Positions 27,844 to 36,473 of a stretch of 64,000 nucleotides of DNA are shown piece by piece. Under the pieces are notes generated by a model. The model saw nothing but the letters and a program-made list of their open reading frames with translations. It did not search any database and was not told the origin of the DNA. The stretch comes from Streptomyces sp. NBC_01197. GTDB taxonomy: Bacteria > Actinomycetota > Actinomycetes > Streptomycetales > Streptomycetaceae. The number at the start of each line of letters is the position of its first letter. Within the stretch, counting starts at the first letter, position 1. Location of the stretch: the NCBI RefSeq assembly GCF_036010505.1, contig NZ_CP108569.1, forward strand, positions 620,001 to 684,000, written 5' to 3'. A program made the translations under genes and the position numbers.

Positions 27844-28758
27844 GTGGAACTCAACCTCCACCGATTGTGGATCTTTATGCAAGTGGTCGAGCACCACGGC
27901 TTCTCGGCGGCGGCCCAGAAGCTCTACATGAGCCAGCCGTCCGTCTCCAACCAGGTACGCAGACTGGAGCAGTCCCTGCGGGTCACCCTGGTGGACCGCT
28001 CCGGCGCCAGGACCCGGCCCACCGCCGAGGGCGAGGTCCTGGCCGAGTACGGCAAACGGGTCTTCCTGCTGGCCGACGAGGCCGTCGCGGCGGTGCAGCA
28101 GGTGAGCGGGCTGATCTCGGGCCGGCTGCTGATCGGCGGTACGACGACGGTCGGCACCTATCTGCTGCCGTCGCTCCTCGCCCGGTACCAGTCAGCGCAT
28201 CCGGGCATCGAGTGCGACATCTTCGTGGGCAACAACGAGGCCGTACTGGAACGGCTGGCCGGGGGCGGAATCGGGGTCGCGGTGGTGGCGGGGGCGCCCA
28301 CCACGGCCCAGCTCGTCGTCGAACACGTACTGGACGAGCGGCTGGTGCTCGTCGCCGCGCCGTCGCATCCGCTGGCGGGGGCCGGCGAAGTCGGTCCCGC
28401 CGAGCTGGCCGGCTCCCGGTTCCTGCTGCGCGAGCCCGGTTCACAGACCCGCGAGCTGCAGGAACAGGTGCTGGCCGAGTGGGACTTGACGGAGGTGTCG
28501 CACGGCGACATCTGGGGCCCGGAGGCCGTCAAGCAGTGTGTGGCCGCCGGGCTCGGGCTCGCGCTGATCTCCGAGCACGCGGTCGACGGTGATGTACGGG
28601 CCGGTTCGCTGGCCGTGGTGCCGGTCAGCCCGCAGCCGCGGTCCCGCCCGATCAGTCTGGTGAGCCGGCGCGACCGGCTGCTCTCCCCCGCCGAGCGGGC
28701 GTTCATCGCCCTGCTGCGCACGACCGGCAGCTGGCCCCGGGAGTCGTCCGGCGGGTAG
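27844..28758 (+). CDS. LysR family transcriptional regulator
   Basis: 304 residues: winged helix-turn-helix at 1-60 (LWIFMQVVEHHGFSAAAQKLYMSQPSVSNQVRRLE) and a periplasmic-binding-like effector domain. The GTG at 27844 has AGGAGG seven bases upstream and gives the standard LysR N-terminus; a longer in-frame start is not needed. Divergent from phnA with a T-N11-A box between, it is probably the activator of the phosphonoacetate operon. It also resembles CysB/CbbR-type members in length, and the effector is inferred only from context. Confidence 0.9.
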   Translation: MELNLHRLWIFMQVVEHHGFSAAAQKLYMSQPSVSNQVRRLEQSLRVTLVDRSGARTRPTAEGEVLAEYGKRVFLLADEAVAAVQQVSGLISGRLLIGGTTTVGTYLLPSLLARYQSAHPGIECDIFVGNNEAVLERLAGGGIGVAVVAGAPTTAQLVVEHVLDERLVLVAAPSHPLAGAGEVGPAELAGSRFLLREPGSQTRELQEQVLAEWDLTEVSHGDIWGPEAVKQCVAAGLGLALISEHAVDGDVRAGSLAVVPVSPQPRSRPISLVSRRDRLLSPAERAFIALLRTTGSWPRESSGG

Positions 28759-28768
28759 GCCTGTCCGG

Positions 28769-28838
28769 CCGGTCTTCGTGGGCCGGTCTTCATGCGCCGG
28801 TCTTCATGGGCCGGTCTTCGGGAGCCGGTCTTCGTGGG
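28769..28838. repeat. Five tandem copies of a 14-bp unit
   Basis: Five adjacent units, each beginning CCGGTCTTC and 14 bases long (28769, 28783, 28797, 28811, 28825), differ only in the last five bases. The array starts ten bases after the LysR stop and ends 29 bases before the next start codon, so it fills the intergenic region and abuts the promoter of the downstream gene. Confidence 0.9.
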
Positions 28839-28867
28839 CCGGGCGGATCCGGTGGTATAGCTGTCTC

Positions 28868-29611
28868 ATGAGTGACTCACTAACCGCGGAAACCGTCAGG
28901 CTCACCGGTCACAACGGCGATGAGATCGAGGCATATCTGGCCCGCCCGCGGGGCGGGGCCCCGCGCGGCGGCGTCGTGGTCATCCACCACATGCCCGGTT
29001 TCGACCGGGGCAGCAAGGAGATCGTCCGCAGGTTCGCCGAGATCGGCTACGACGCGATCTGCCCGAACCTCTTCTACCGCGAGGCGCCCGGCGCGGCCCC
29101 TGACGACGCGGCCGCCGCCAACCGCGCGGCAGGCGGAGTGCCGGACGACCGTCTCGCCGGCGACGTGGGCGCGTCAGCGGCGTATCTGCGCGCGCTGGCC
29201 ACCTCCAACGGCAAGGTGGGCACGATCGGTTACTGCTCCGGCGGACGGCAGAGCGTACTCGCCGCGTGCCGTCTCGACCTGGACGCGGCGGTGGACTGCT
29301 ACGGCGCGTTCGTCACCGGAACACCGCCCGAGGGCTTCCCCCTGAAGGTCAGCAATCTGGTCGGCGAGCTCCCCCAGCTGCGCGCTCCGCTACTCGGCCT
29401 GTTCGGGGCCGACGACAGCTTCCCCGGCCCCGAGCAGGTCGCCGAGCTGGAGCAGATCCTCACGGAGCACGGCAAGGACTTCGAGTTCCACACGTACGAG
29501 GGGGCCGGCCACGGCTTCTTCTCCAACGACCGGCCCTCGTACAACGTGGCTGCGGCGAACGACGGCTGGGAGCAGATCGAAACCTTCTTCGCCAAGCACC
29601 TGGGAGCCTGA
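28868..29611 (+). CDS. Dienelactone hydrolase family protein
   Basis: 247 residues with the cysteine triad of dienelactone hydrolases: C123 in GYCSGGR, an aspartate in FGADDSF (182-183) and H215 in GAGHGFF. Such enzymes open lactone rings in aromatic breakdown, though many actinobacterial members have unknown substrates. No Shine-Dalgarno sequence precedes the ATG; TATAGC at 28856-28861 lies so close that the transcript may be leaderless. Two bases after its stop comes a DUF6295 gene, probably cotranscribed. Confidence 0.9.
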   Translation: MSDSLTAETVRLTGHNGDEIEAYLARPRGGAPRGGVVVIHHMPGFDRGSKEIVRRFAEIGYDAICPNLFYREAPGAAPDDAAAANRAAGGVPDDRLAGDVGASAAYLRALATSNGKVGTIGYCSGGRQSVLAACRLDLDAAVDCYGAFVTGTPPEGFPLKVSNLVGELPQLRAPLLGLFGADDSFPGPEQVAELEQILTEHGKDFEFHTYEGAGHGFFSNDRPSYNVAAANDGWEQIETFFAKHLGA

Positions 29612-29613
29612 GC

Positions 29614-29880
29614 ATGTGCACCTACACGACGATCAAGGACACGGTGGACGGCAGCGCCAAGGGACCGGGCGGTTCCTGGTTCCATGTGTCCGACGTGACT
29701 GTGTACTTCGACCACCCGGTGCACGCGATGGCCGAGCACACGCTCAACATCGACTTCACCGATCCATCGAAGGGCCCGTCGGCCCGGGTCGCCCTGGAGC
29801 TGACGGCCGGGTCCGCCCGCGCCCTGGTCGCCGCGATCCAGGAAGCGCTGGCGGCGGTTCCGCCCGCACTCACCGCCTGA
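29614..29880 (+). CDS. DUF6295-like small protein
   Basis: 88 residues, MCTYTTIKDTVDGSAKGPGGSWF at the start, then VTVYFDHPVHAMAEHTLNIDFTDP. This matches the actinobacterial DUF6295 family, often encoded directly after a dienelactone hydrolase as here. The molecular role is unknown; no signal peptide or membrane helix. It starts two bases after the preceding stop, which indicates translational coupling. Confidence 0.75.
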   Translation: MCTYTTIKDTVDGSAKGPGGSWFHVSDVTVYFDHPVHAMAEHTLNIDFTDPSKGPSARVALELTAGSARALVAAIQEALAAVPPALTA

Positions 29881-29960
29881 TGATGCCGCCGGGCCGCCGC
29901 TGAGCACGTCTTCGCAGACCGGGAGGCGCGCAGACGCAGGCCGGCGAGTGGCCCGGAGCA

Positions 29961-30031
29961 TTGACACGCGCCCGCGCTCGCTCCTAAGGTCACGACTGTT
30001 CGCATAAGCGATCATCATTCGTATATACGAA
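29961..30031 (+). promoter_or_regulatory. Promoter and palindromic operator of the IclR gene
   Basis: TTGACA (29961-29966) and TAAGGT (29985-29990) are separated by 18 bases, a good housekeeping-type promoter with start near 29997. Downstream, at 30018-30031, lies the perfect 14-base palindrome TTCGTATATACGAA, ending four bases before the start codon; a weaker TCGC-ATAA-GCGA repeat precedes it. Position suggests autorepression by the IclR protein. Confidence 0.65.
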
Positions 30032-30035
30032 CGGA

Positions 30036-30770
30036 ATGTTGATGCAGAGCAGCTCAGTCACACGGGCGCTGCGAATCCTGGACCTGATCGCCAGGGCGGA
30101 GAACCCGGTCGTTCTCAAGCACATCGCGCAGACCCTGGGGATTCCGAAGAGCACCGCTCACGGGATCCTGCGGGACCTCGCCAGGGAACGGTTCGTGGAT
30201 GTTCACGAACCCACGGCGTACACCGTGGGAATCAAGGCGTTCGAGGTAGGAGCCGCGCACCTGCGCGTCGCCGGTGTGGACACGGTGATCGCGTCCGAAC
30301 TGGCGGGACTGACCCGGGCGCTGGAGGTGACCGCCCACTACGCGGTGCTGGACGGCGTCGAGGCCGTGTACCTCTACAAGCAGGACCCGCCGCGGTCGGG
30401 AGTGCAGTTGGCCAGTTCCGTGGGTGCCCGGCTGCCCGCGCACCTGACCGCGGTCGGCAAGTGCGGCCTGGCGTGGCTGGAGCCCGCGCAGGTGGCGGTC
30501 CACGTGGAGCCCGTGGCGTGGGCCGAGGGCAGGGAAGCCCTGGTGCGGGAACTGGCCGGGATCCGTGAGCGCGGTTACGCCGACGACCACGGCCAGGTCG
30601 CCTCGGGCGTCGATTGCGTCGCGGCACCGGTGTTCGACGCGGGCGGTCCCAGGGGTGCGGTCGGGGTCAGCTACCTCAGTGGCTCCCCGACGCCCGGTCC
30701 ACAGCTCACGGAGCAGGTGCGGCACGCCGCCGCCCGGTTGACATCGATACTCGGAGGAAGCAACACATGA
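30036..30770 (+). CDS. IclR family transcriptional regulator
   Basis: 244 residues. Residues 1-65 form the winged helix-turn-helix (ALRILDLIARAENPVVLKHIAQTLGIPKSTAHGILRDL); the rest is the IclR effector domain (ELAGLTRALEVTAHYAVLDGVEAVYLYK). Starts at 30036 and 30042 are both possible. Its stop overlaps the aminotransferase start (ATGA), so it appears to be the first gene of a two-gene operon controlling its own expression through the palindrome just upstream. Confidence 0.92.
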   Translation: MLMQSSSVTRALRILDLIARAENPVVLKHIAQTLGIPKSTAHGILRDLARERFVDVHEPTAYTVGIKAFEVGAAHLRVAGVDTVIASELAGLTRALEVTAHYAVLDGVEAVYLYKQDPPRSGVQLASSVGARLPAHLTAVGKCGLAWLEPAQVAVHVEPVAWAEGREALVRELAGIRERGYADDHGQVASGVDCVAAPVFDAGGPRGAVGVSYLSGSPTPGPQLTEQVRHAAARLTSILGGSNT

Positions 30771-31798
30771 TCGAGCCCAGGCCCTGGCTGAGGCAGATCC
30801 AGCCGTACCGGCCCGGCACCCACGCCGCGACCGAGGACGGTTCGATGGCCTCCAACGAGTCGCCGCTCGGCGCCAGTCCCCAGGTCGCCCGCGCCATGGC
30901 CGATGCCGTCGTCCGCGCCCACCACTATCCCGACCCGCTGGCCACGGAACTGCGCGAGGAATTGGCCGCGCGGCACCAGGTCGACCCCGAGCAGATCCTG
31001 ATCGGCAACGGTTCCGACGAGCTGATCTTCCTGCTCGCCTGGGCCTATCTCGCGCACGGCGGTCACGCGGTCTGCGCCGACCCGGCGTACCGGATGGACG
31101 AGATCAGCAGCCAGGTCGTCAACGCCCGGCTGACGAAGGTCCCGCTCGCCGACTGGACTCACGACCTGGAGGCGATGGCGCGCGTGGAGGCGGACATCGC
31201 CTACGTGGTCAATCCGCACAACCCGACGGGCACCGCACTGTCCCGCGCGGACCTGGAGCGCTTCGTCGCCGCGAGCAGGGCTCGTCTGGTGGTGGTCGAC
31301 GAGGCGTACATCGACTTCAGCGACGACCCCGCCGCCACGACCGCGCTCCCCCTGGCCCGTGACGGCGAGGCGGTGGTGCTCCGCACCTTCTCCAAGATCC
31401 ATGGGCTGGCCGGACTCCGGGTCGGCTACCTGGTGGCCGGCCGAGACGTCGTTGCGACGCTGCGTAAGGTCCGCGCCCCGTTCTCCGTCAGCACGCCGGC
31501 CCAGGCAGCCGCGGTGGCCGCGCTGCGCGATCCCGGCCACCGGAACAAGGTCCGCGCGCACACCCTTGAGAAGCGCGCCGCCCTGACCGGGATTCTCACC
31601 GGCGCCGGCTACGACGTCGTCCCCTCCCAGGCCAACTTCGTCCTGGTGCAGGCCCCCGACGAGGAGCTGTTGCTCGCGCGTCTGGCCGCCGGTGGCGTCT
31701 CGGCCCGTCCCGGCAGCACGCTGGGTGTGCCCGGCAGCGTGCGCATGAGCGTACCCACGACCAAGGGCCTCGCTCTGGTCGCACAGGCACTGGCCTGA
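30767..31798 (+). CDS. Pyridoxal-phosphate aminotransferase, HisC-like
   Basis: 343 residues, class I/II aminotransferase of the histidinol-phosphate type. The cofactor lysine is K210 in TFSKIHGLAGLRVGY; D178 and Y181 of VVDEAYIDF bind the pyridoxal ring; NPHNPTGT (149-156) is the substrate-side signature. The family makes histidinol phosphate from imidazole acetol phosphate or acts on aromatic amino acids. Isolation from other his genes and coupling to an IclR regulator point to a catabolic or secondary role rather than histidine synthesis. GGAGGAAG precedes the start. Confidence 0.85.
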   Translation: MIEPRPWLRQIQPYRPGTHAATEDGSMASNESPLGASPQVARAMADAVVRAHHYPDPLATELREELAARHQVDPEQILIGNGSDELIFLLAWAYLAHGGHAVCADPAYRMDEISSQVVNARLTKVPLADWTHDLEAMARVEADIAYVVNPHNPTGTALSRADLERFVAASRARLVVVDEAYIDFSDDPAATTALPLARDGEAVVLRTFSKIHGLAGLRVGYLVAGRDVVATLRKVRAPFSVSTPAQAAAVAALRDPGHRNKVRAHTLEKRAALTGILTGAGYDVVPSQANFVLVQAPDEELLLARLAAGGVSARPGSTLGVPGSVRMSVPTTKGLALVAQALA

Positions 31799-31866
31799 AC
31801 CGATCCCGATCCGGCCGTTCATGAGAACTGCATGAGCCCGCTCTTCACCCGTTCCCCGGGCCGCGG

Positions 31867-32904
31867 TCAGGACAGGCTGAGCTCCGCCGCGCCGAGCGGT
31901 GCGAAGAATCCGGCGACCCGCTCATCGGCGACCCCGGCGAGCTCCGCGGGCGACCAGCGCGGGTCGCGGTCCTTGTCGATGACCTGGGCGCGGATCCCCT
32001 CCATGAAGTCGGGCGAGGTCAGCGCGGCGCACGAGACGCGGTACTCCTGTTCAAGGACCCGCTCCAGCGGGCCGAGTTCACGGGCGCGGCGGACGGCGGC
32101 CAGCGTCACCTTCAGCGCGGTGGGCGACCTGCTCAGCAGGGTGGCGGCGGTCTCCTTGGCGGCCGGGAGGCCGGTGTCGAGCAGCCGGTCGACGATCTCC
32201 TCGGCGGTGCGGGCCGCGTAGCAGTGGTCGATCCACTCCCGCCGCTCGGCCAACTCCCCGTCCGGGGCCTGCGTTCCATGGGCCCGCAGCACGTCGGCCA
32301 CCGGCTCCCGGGCGAGGTCCGCTACCAGGGTGGGCAGCCGGTCCGCCGGTACGAAGTGGTCGGCGATCCCGCACAGCAGAGCGTCGGCCGCACCGACCGC
32401 GGCCCCGGTCAGGGCGAGATGGGTACCGAGCTCACCGGGCGCCCGGCCGAGCAGGAAGGTGCCCCCGACATCGGGGACGAACCCGATGGCCGTCTCGGGC
32501 ATGGCGACCCGGGAGCGCTCGGTGACGATCCGGACGCTCCCGTGCCCCGAGACCCCGACACCGCCGCCCATCACGATGCCGTCCATGAGGGCGACGTACG
32601 GCTTGGGGTAGCGGGCGATCCGGGCGTTCAGCCGGTACTCGTCACGCCAGAACTCGTCCGACGCGGTCCCTCCGGCGCGTATGTCCTCGTAGATCATCCG
32701 GATGTCGCCGCCCGCGCAGAGACCGCGCTCCCCCGCCCCGGTGAGGACGACGCTCTCGACTGCGGGGTCCTGCTCCCATGCGGTGAGCGCTTCGTCGATG
32801 CGGTTGACCATCGCGCGGTTCAGCGCGTTCAGCGCCTTCGGCCGGTTGAGGGTGAGGTGGCCGATCCGCCCCTCGGCGCGCGCCAGCACGCAGTCGTCGC
32901 TCAT
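31867..32904 (-). CDS. 3-hydroxyisobutyryl-CoA hydrolase / enoyl-CoA hydratase-isomerase family
   Basis: 345 residues, longer than simple enoyl-CoA hydratases (about 260) and matching 3-hydroxyisobutyryl-CoA hydrolase of valine breakdown. The crotonase fold opens with GRIGHLTLNRPKALNALNRAMV; AGGDIRMIYED and GGGVGVSGHGSVRIVTE form the oxyanion hole; the catalytic acidic residues sit in MPETAIGFVPDVGG. The longer C-terminal half with DPRWSPAELAGV is characteristic of this subgroup. The start at 32904 gives the usual N-terminus. It converges with the aminotransferase gene. Confidence 0.88.
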   Translation of the reverse strand: MSDDCVLARAEGRIGHLTLNRPKALNALNRAMVNRIDEALTAWEQDPAVESVVLTGAGERGLCAGGDIRMIYEDIRAGGTASDEFWRDEYRLNARIARYPKPYVALMDGIVMGGGVGVSGHGSVRIVTERSRVAMPETAIGFVPDVGGTFLLGRAPGELGTHLALTGAAVGAADALLCGIADHFVPADRLPTLVADLAREPVADVLRAHGTQAPDGELAERREWIDHCYAARTAEEIVDRLLDTGLPAAKETAATLLSRSPTALKVTLAAVRRARELGPLERVLEQEYRVSCAALTSPDFMEGIRAQVIDKDRDPRWSPAELAGVADERVAGFFAPLGAAELSLS

Positions 32905-33062
32905 CGCCGGTCCCCTGCCTGTGCTTGTCCCGGTGGAGCGCCCGCACGGCCGCGGCGGTTCCGCCCGGTTCCGGTGGACCCGGAGGTCCCTGCCGGTCAT
33001 CACGATGCCGTACGCGGCAGGGGCGGCGGCCGCCGGGGGCCACCGCGCCTGCCACCGGGCTC

Positions 33063-34721
33063 TCAGGCCCCGGTCCCGGCGACCACCTCGCCGCCGACGA
33101 CGACCAGCTCGGCCGTCGTACCGGGGATGTCCTCCGGGCTGATCCGCAGGATGTCCCTGGACAGGACGGTGAAGTCGGCCAGTTTGCCGACGCTGAGCGA
33201 ACCGCGTTCTTCCTCGAGGAAGTTGGCGTAGGCGGAGCCCATGGTGTAGCCGTGGACCGCCGTCTCCACGTCCACCGTCTCGGCCGGCTGCCAGGGCTCG
33301 CCGCCGCCGAGCGGCCGGCGGGTGACCGCGGTGTAGATACCGATCATCGGGTCCATCTCGGCCACGTTCCAGTCACTGGAGAAGGCCAGTACGGCCCCCG
33401 CCTCGTGCAGGCTGCGCATGGGCCATGCCTTGTGCCAGCGACCGGAGCCGATGTTCTCCGCCCAGTCCTGGCCGGGGCCCGCGATCTCGGGAGCGCAGTG
33501 CCTCGGCTGCATACAGGCGACAACGCCGAGCTCCGCGAAGCGCGCCGTGTCCTGCGGGTCGAGGCACTCGACATGGACGACCTGGTGGCGGGCGTCGCGC
33601 CGGCCGTTGACCGCGGTGGCGTGCTCGACGGCATCCAGTACGGTGCGGATGCCCCGGTCGCCGGTGGCGTGCACGAAGCACTGGAAGCCCCGGGCGTCCA
33701 GTTTGGCGAGCAGCCCGGCGAACTCCTCCGCCGGGTAGAACGTGTCGCCCCGGTGCTTGCCGCAGCCCGTGTACGGCTCGAGCAGCGCGGCGGTCCGCGG
33801 CTCGACCACGTCGTCGATGTAGAGCTTGAGCGGGCCGACCTTCAGCCGGTCGTCGTCGAACCGGGCGGCGGTGGCCGCGAAGTCGTCCAGGTCCGCGTCG
33901 GTGGTGCCGCGCGGGTGGAAGAGCGCCGCGACGAGGCGGGAGCGGAGCCGGCCCTCGGCACGGGCACGGGTGAACAGTTCAAGGTCGTCCAGGGAGTTCT
34001 GGGGTTCGACCACGGTGGTGATGCCGAAGCGGATCGCGTCGTCCAGGCTCTTGACGAGCCGGCCGTACTGGCGGTCGGCAGCGGCCCACGGCACGCCCAG
34101 CTCGCGCAGCGCCCGGTGTCCGTCGCGCGACAGCCCCTTGACCGCGAAGTCCTTGATGAAACCGGTGGGTTCACCGGTGGCCGGGTCGGTCTCGGCACGC
34201 CCGAACGGCAGTGAGGTCGCCTCCCGGCTGACGCCGAGGCGGCGCATGGCCGCGGTGTTGAGCCACGCGGTGTGAACGTCGTAGCTGAGGACGAAGGCCG
34301 GGGTGTCGCCGGTGACCTGGTCGAGGTCGGCCGCGTTCGGCATCCGGCCGTCCGGGATCGCGGAGTAGTCGAAGGCCTCGGCCTCGATCCACTCGGCGTC
34401 GGGGTGTTCGGCGCTCCAGGCGGTGATGCGGTGGTGGATCTCGGTGAGCGTACGGGCTCCGGCGAGCTGGACGCAGGCGTCGTCGGAGCCGAGCCGTACG
34501 TGGTTGTGCGCGTCGATGAAGCCGGGCAGTACCAGCCTGCCCGCGCCGTCGACGATCCGGGTGTCCTCCCCCGCCCAGACCGCCGCCTCCGCGTCGGGGC
34601 CGAGCCAGACGATACGGCCGTCGCGGACGGCGAGCGCCTCGGCGGCGGGGAGCCGCGGGTCGACGGTGTGGATACGGGCGTTGCGCAGGATCATGTCGGC
34701 GGGGGCGGTGGTGCGGGTCAT
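33063..34721 (-). CDS. Amidohydrolase family protein (YtcJ/imidazolonepropionase-like)
   Basis: 552 residues. Metal-dependent hydrolase fold with the first metal ligands in GFIDAHNHVRLG, a further histidine in CFVHATGDRGIRTVLDAVEH and an aspartate in LAFSSDWNVAEMDP. It belongs to the amidohydrolase 3 (YtcJ) group, which hydrolyses N-acyl or cyclic amide bonds of varied compounds. GGAG precedes the start. It lies 102 bases downstream of an NCS1 permease gene in the same direction, so its substrate is likely a nitrogen heterocycle or related amide imported by that permease. Confidence 0.88.
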   Translation of the reverse strand: MTRTTAPADMILRNARIHTVDPRLPAAEALAVRDGRIVWLGPDAEAAVWAGEDTRIVDGAGRLVLPGFIDAHNHVRLGSDDACVQLAGARTLTEIHHRITAWSAEHPDAEWIEAEAFDYSAIPDGRMPNAADLDQVTGDTPAFVLSYDVHTAWLNTAAMRRLGVSREATSLPFGRAETDPATGEPTGFIKDFAVKGLSRDGHRALRELGVPWAAADRQYGRLVKSLDDAIRFGITTVVEPQNSLDDLELFTRARAEGRLRSRLVAALFHPRGTTDADLDDFAATAARFDDDRLKVGPLKLYIDDVVEPRTAALLEPYTGCGKHRGDTFYPAEEFAGLLAKLDARGFQCFVHATGDRGIRTVLDAVEHATAVNGRRDARHQVVHVECLDPQDTARFAELGVVACMQPRHCAPEIAGPGQDWAENIGSGRWHKAWPMRSLHEAGAVLAFSSDWNVAEMDPMIGIYTAVTRRPLGGGEPWQPAETVDVETAVHGYTMGSAYANFLEEERGSLSVGKLADFTVLSRDILRISPEDIPGTTAELVVVGGEVVAGTGA

Positions 34722-34823
34722 GAAGGACGTGCTCCTCGGGTAGACGGGGCGGGCGGTACGGGTGTGGGGCGGTCGGTACGGGCTGTACGAGGGGGCGGCC
34801 GGAGGCTCCCGCGTGCGGACCGG

Positions 34824-36317
34824 TCAGCTGTCGGCGGGGGCGGTACGCAACCGGCGGCGGGTCAGCGCCCAGTAGACGAGCCCGGAGACGACCGAGCCGA
34901 GCAGGGTGAGGTCGCCGCCCCCGAGCGGGGCGACCAGCGGCCCGGTCCACAGTTCGGAGTTGCAGGTCAGGGCGGCGAAGGCCATACCGGCGACGAGGGA
35001 GGCCATCCCGGCGAGGTGGAGTCCCCCGCGGTACCAGTACGCCCCGCCGCGTCCGGCGTGCAGTGCGAGGGTGTCGTACCGGCAGCGGCGTATGAGCATG
35101 TCGGCCAGGAACACCCCGCCCCACGGGGCGAACACGATGATCAGCAGGGAGAGGAAGCTCAGCAGCGACTCGGTGAAGTCCACCAGGAAGAGCGCGCCGA
35201 GCGAGCCGAGCGCGGTCACGACGACGCTGACGATGATCGCCCTGGCACGGCTCCACGGAATGCCGAGCACCTGGAGGTTCAGGCTGGAGGAGTAGAGGGT
35301 CAGGATGGAGTTGGTGACCGAACCGCCGAGCACGAGCAGCAGGAAGACCGGCTGGAACCAGCCGGGCAGCAGCTTCTCCACCCCGGCCACGGCGTCCGTC
35401 ATGTCGGCCTGGGTGGCTGCCGCGACACCGGCGACACCGAGCGCCACGGACGAGATGAGGCCGCCGAGCGCACCGCTCCAGGTGATGGAGCGCAGTGAGG
35501 TCTCGCGGGGCAGGTAGCGGGTGTAGTCGGCGGGCATCGGCAGGTACGAGAAGGGCCCGGCCAGCATGACGACGAAGGCGAGCGTCCAGCCGGAGAACCC
35601 GGCCGCATCGCCGGAAGCGGCGCCTGTCGTGGCGCCGGGCAGCAGGAAGACCAGCAGCACGCCGAAGCCGGCGGCGAGCACGTACGCCATCCAGCGCTCG
35701 GCGAACTGCACGGTGGCGTGCCCCCACATGGCGACCGCGAACGTCACGGCGAGGGTGATGACGAGCGCGAGCGCCCGGGCGGTGTCACCGCCGTCGCGCC
35801 AGCCGAGGTCGGCGAAGAGGGATTCGAGTGCGAGGGTGCCGACCACCGTGTTCACGATGGTGTAGCCGATGGAGACGATCCAGTTGAGCAGCCCGGCGGG
35901 GAAGTTCCCGAGGACGCCGAAGGACGCACGTGAGATGACCAGCGTCGCGGTGCCGGTACGGATACCGCTCAGCCCGGCGGCGCTGATGACGAAGAAGGTC
36001 AGCCCGCCGATCACGACGACCGCGGTGGCCTGCCAGAAGGTGAGCCCGAAGCTGACGGCGAGAGCGCCGTTGATGACGTAGGTGAAGGTCAGGTTGGAGC
36101 CGAACCAGAGCCAGAAGAGGTCCTTGGCGCTGCCGTGCCGCTCCTCGTCCGGAATCGGGTCGATGCCGTGCGTCTCGACCTGGAACACCTCGTCGCTGGC
36201 GACAGCGGTGCCCCCGCCGGCCGGCGCCGGCGGGGCGCTCGGCAGGGTGCTCGGCTCGGCGCCCGGCGAGTTCGGCGGCGTGCTCCGCTCGGTGACGTCC
36301 GTCGGTTGTCGCGCCAT
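34824..36317 (-). CDS. NCS1 family permease (purine/cytosine/allantoin type)
   Basis: 497 residues with 12 hydrophobic segments. The N-terminal tail is polar; then LFWLWFGSNLTFTYVINGALAVSFGLTFWQA, the signature of the nucleobase:cation symporter-1 family, and MPADYTRYLPRETS in the middle. Members import nucleobases, allantoin, hydantoins or thiamine precursors. A 35-base palindrome 30 bases upstream of the start is placed to control it by the divergent TetR protein. It is probably cotranscribed with the downstream amidohydrolase. Confidence 0.9.
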   Translation of the reverse strand: MARQPTDVTERSTPPNSPGAEPSTLPSAPPAPAGGGTAVASDEVFQVETHGIDPIPDEERHGSAKDLFWLWFGSNLTFTYVINGALAVSFGLTFWQATAVVVIGGLTFFVISAAGLSGIRTGTATLVISRASFGVLGNFPAGLLNWIVSIGYTIVNTVVGTLALESLFADLGWRDGGDTARALALVITLAVTFAVAMWGHATVQFAERWMAYVLAAGFGVLLVFLLPGATTGAASGDAAGFSGWTLAFVVMLAGPFSYLPMPADYTRYLPRETSLRSITWSGALGGLISSVALGVAGVAAATQADMTDAVAGVEKLLPGWFQPVFLLLVLGGSVTNSILTLYSSSLNLQVLGIPWSRARAIIVSVVVTALGSLGALFLVDFTESLLSFLSLLIIVFAPWGGVFLADMLIRRCRYDTLALHAGRGGAYWYRGGLHLAGMASLVAGMAFAALTCNSELWTGPLVAPLGGGDLTLLGSVVSGLVYWALTRRRLRTAPADS

Positions 36318-36346
36318 ACGAGGCCTCCGTCTTCCGCATCCATACT

Positions 36347-36381
36347 TTGAATGCCGTTCTAAGAGTTAGAACGGCATTCAA
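36347..36381. promoter_or_regulatory. 35-bp perfect palindrome, TetR operator
   Basis: TTGAATGCCGTTCTAA, then GAG, then the exact inverse TTAGAACGGCATTCAA. Each arm contains GAATGCCGTTC, itself nearly symmetric, so two dimers could bind. It is 29 bases upstream of the permease start and 92 upstream of the TetR gene. Confidence 0.8.
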
Positions 36382-36473
36382 GATGCGCCCCACACCGGCG
36401 GCACGTCAAGACCTCCGGCCGAATCGGTGTCCCCGGTCGGGGATAGGCTCGGCAGCGTCCGGGGCAGACCAGC

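Noticed and set aside
28769..28838. CRISPR array
   Set aside because: Units are 14 bases, directly adjacent without spacers, and no cas genes are present.
30767..31798. Main hisC of histidine biosynthesis
   Set aside because: No other his genes are adjacent and it is coupled to an IclR regulator, so a paralogue is more likely.
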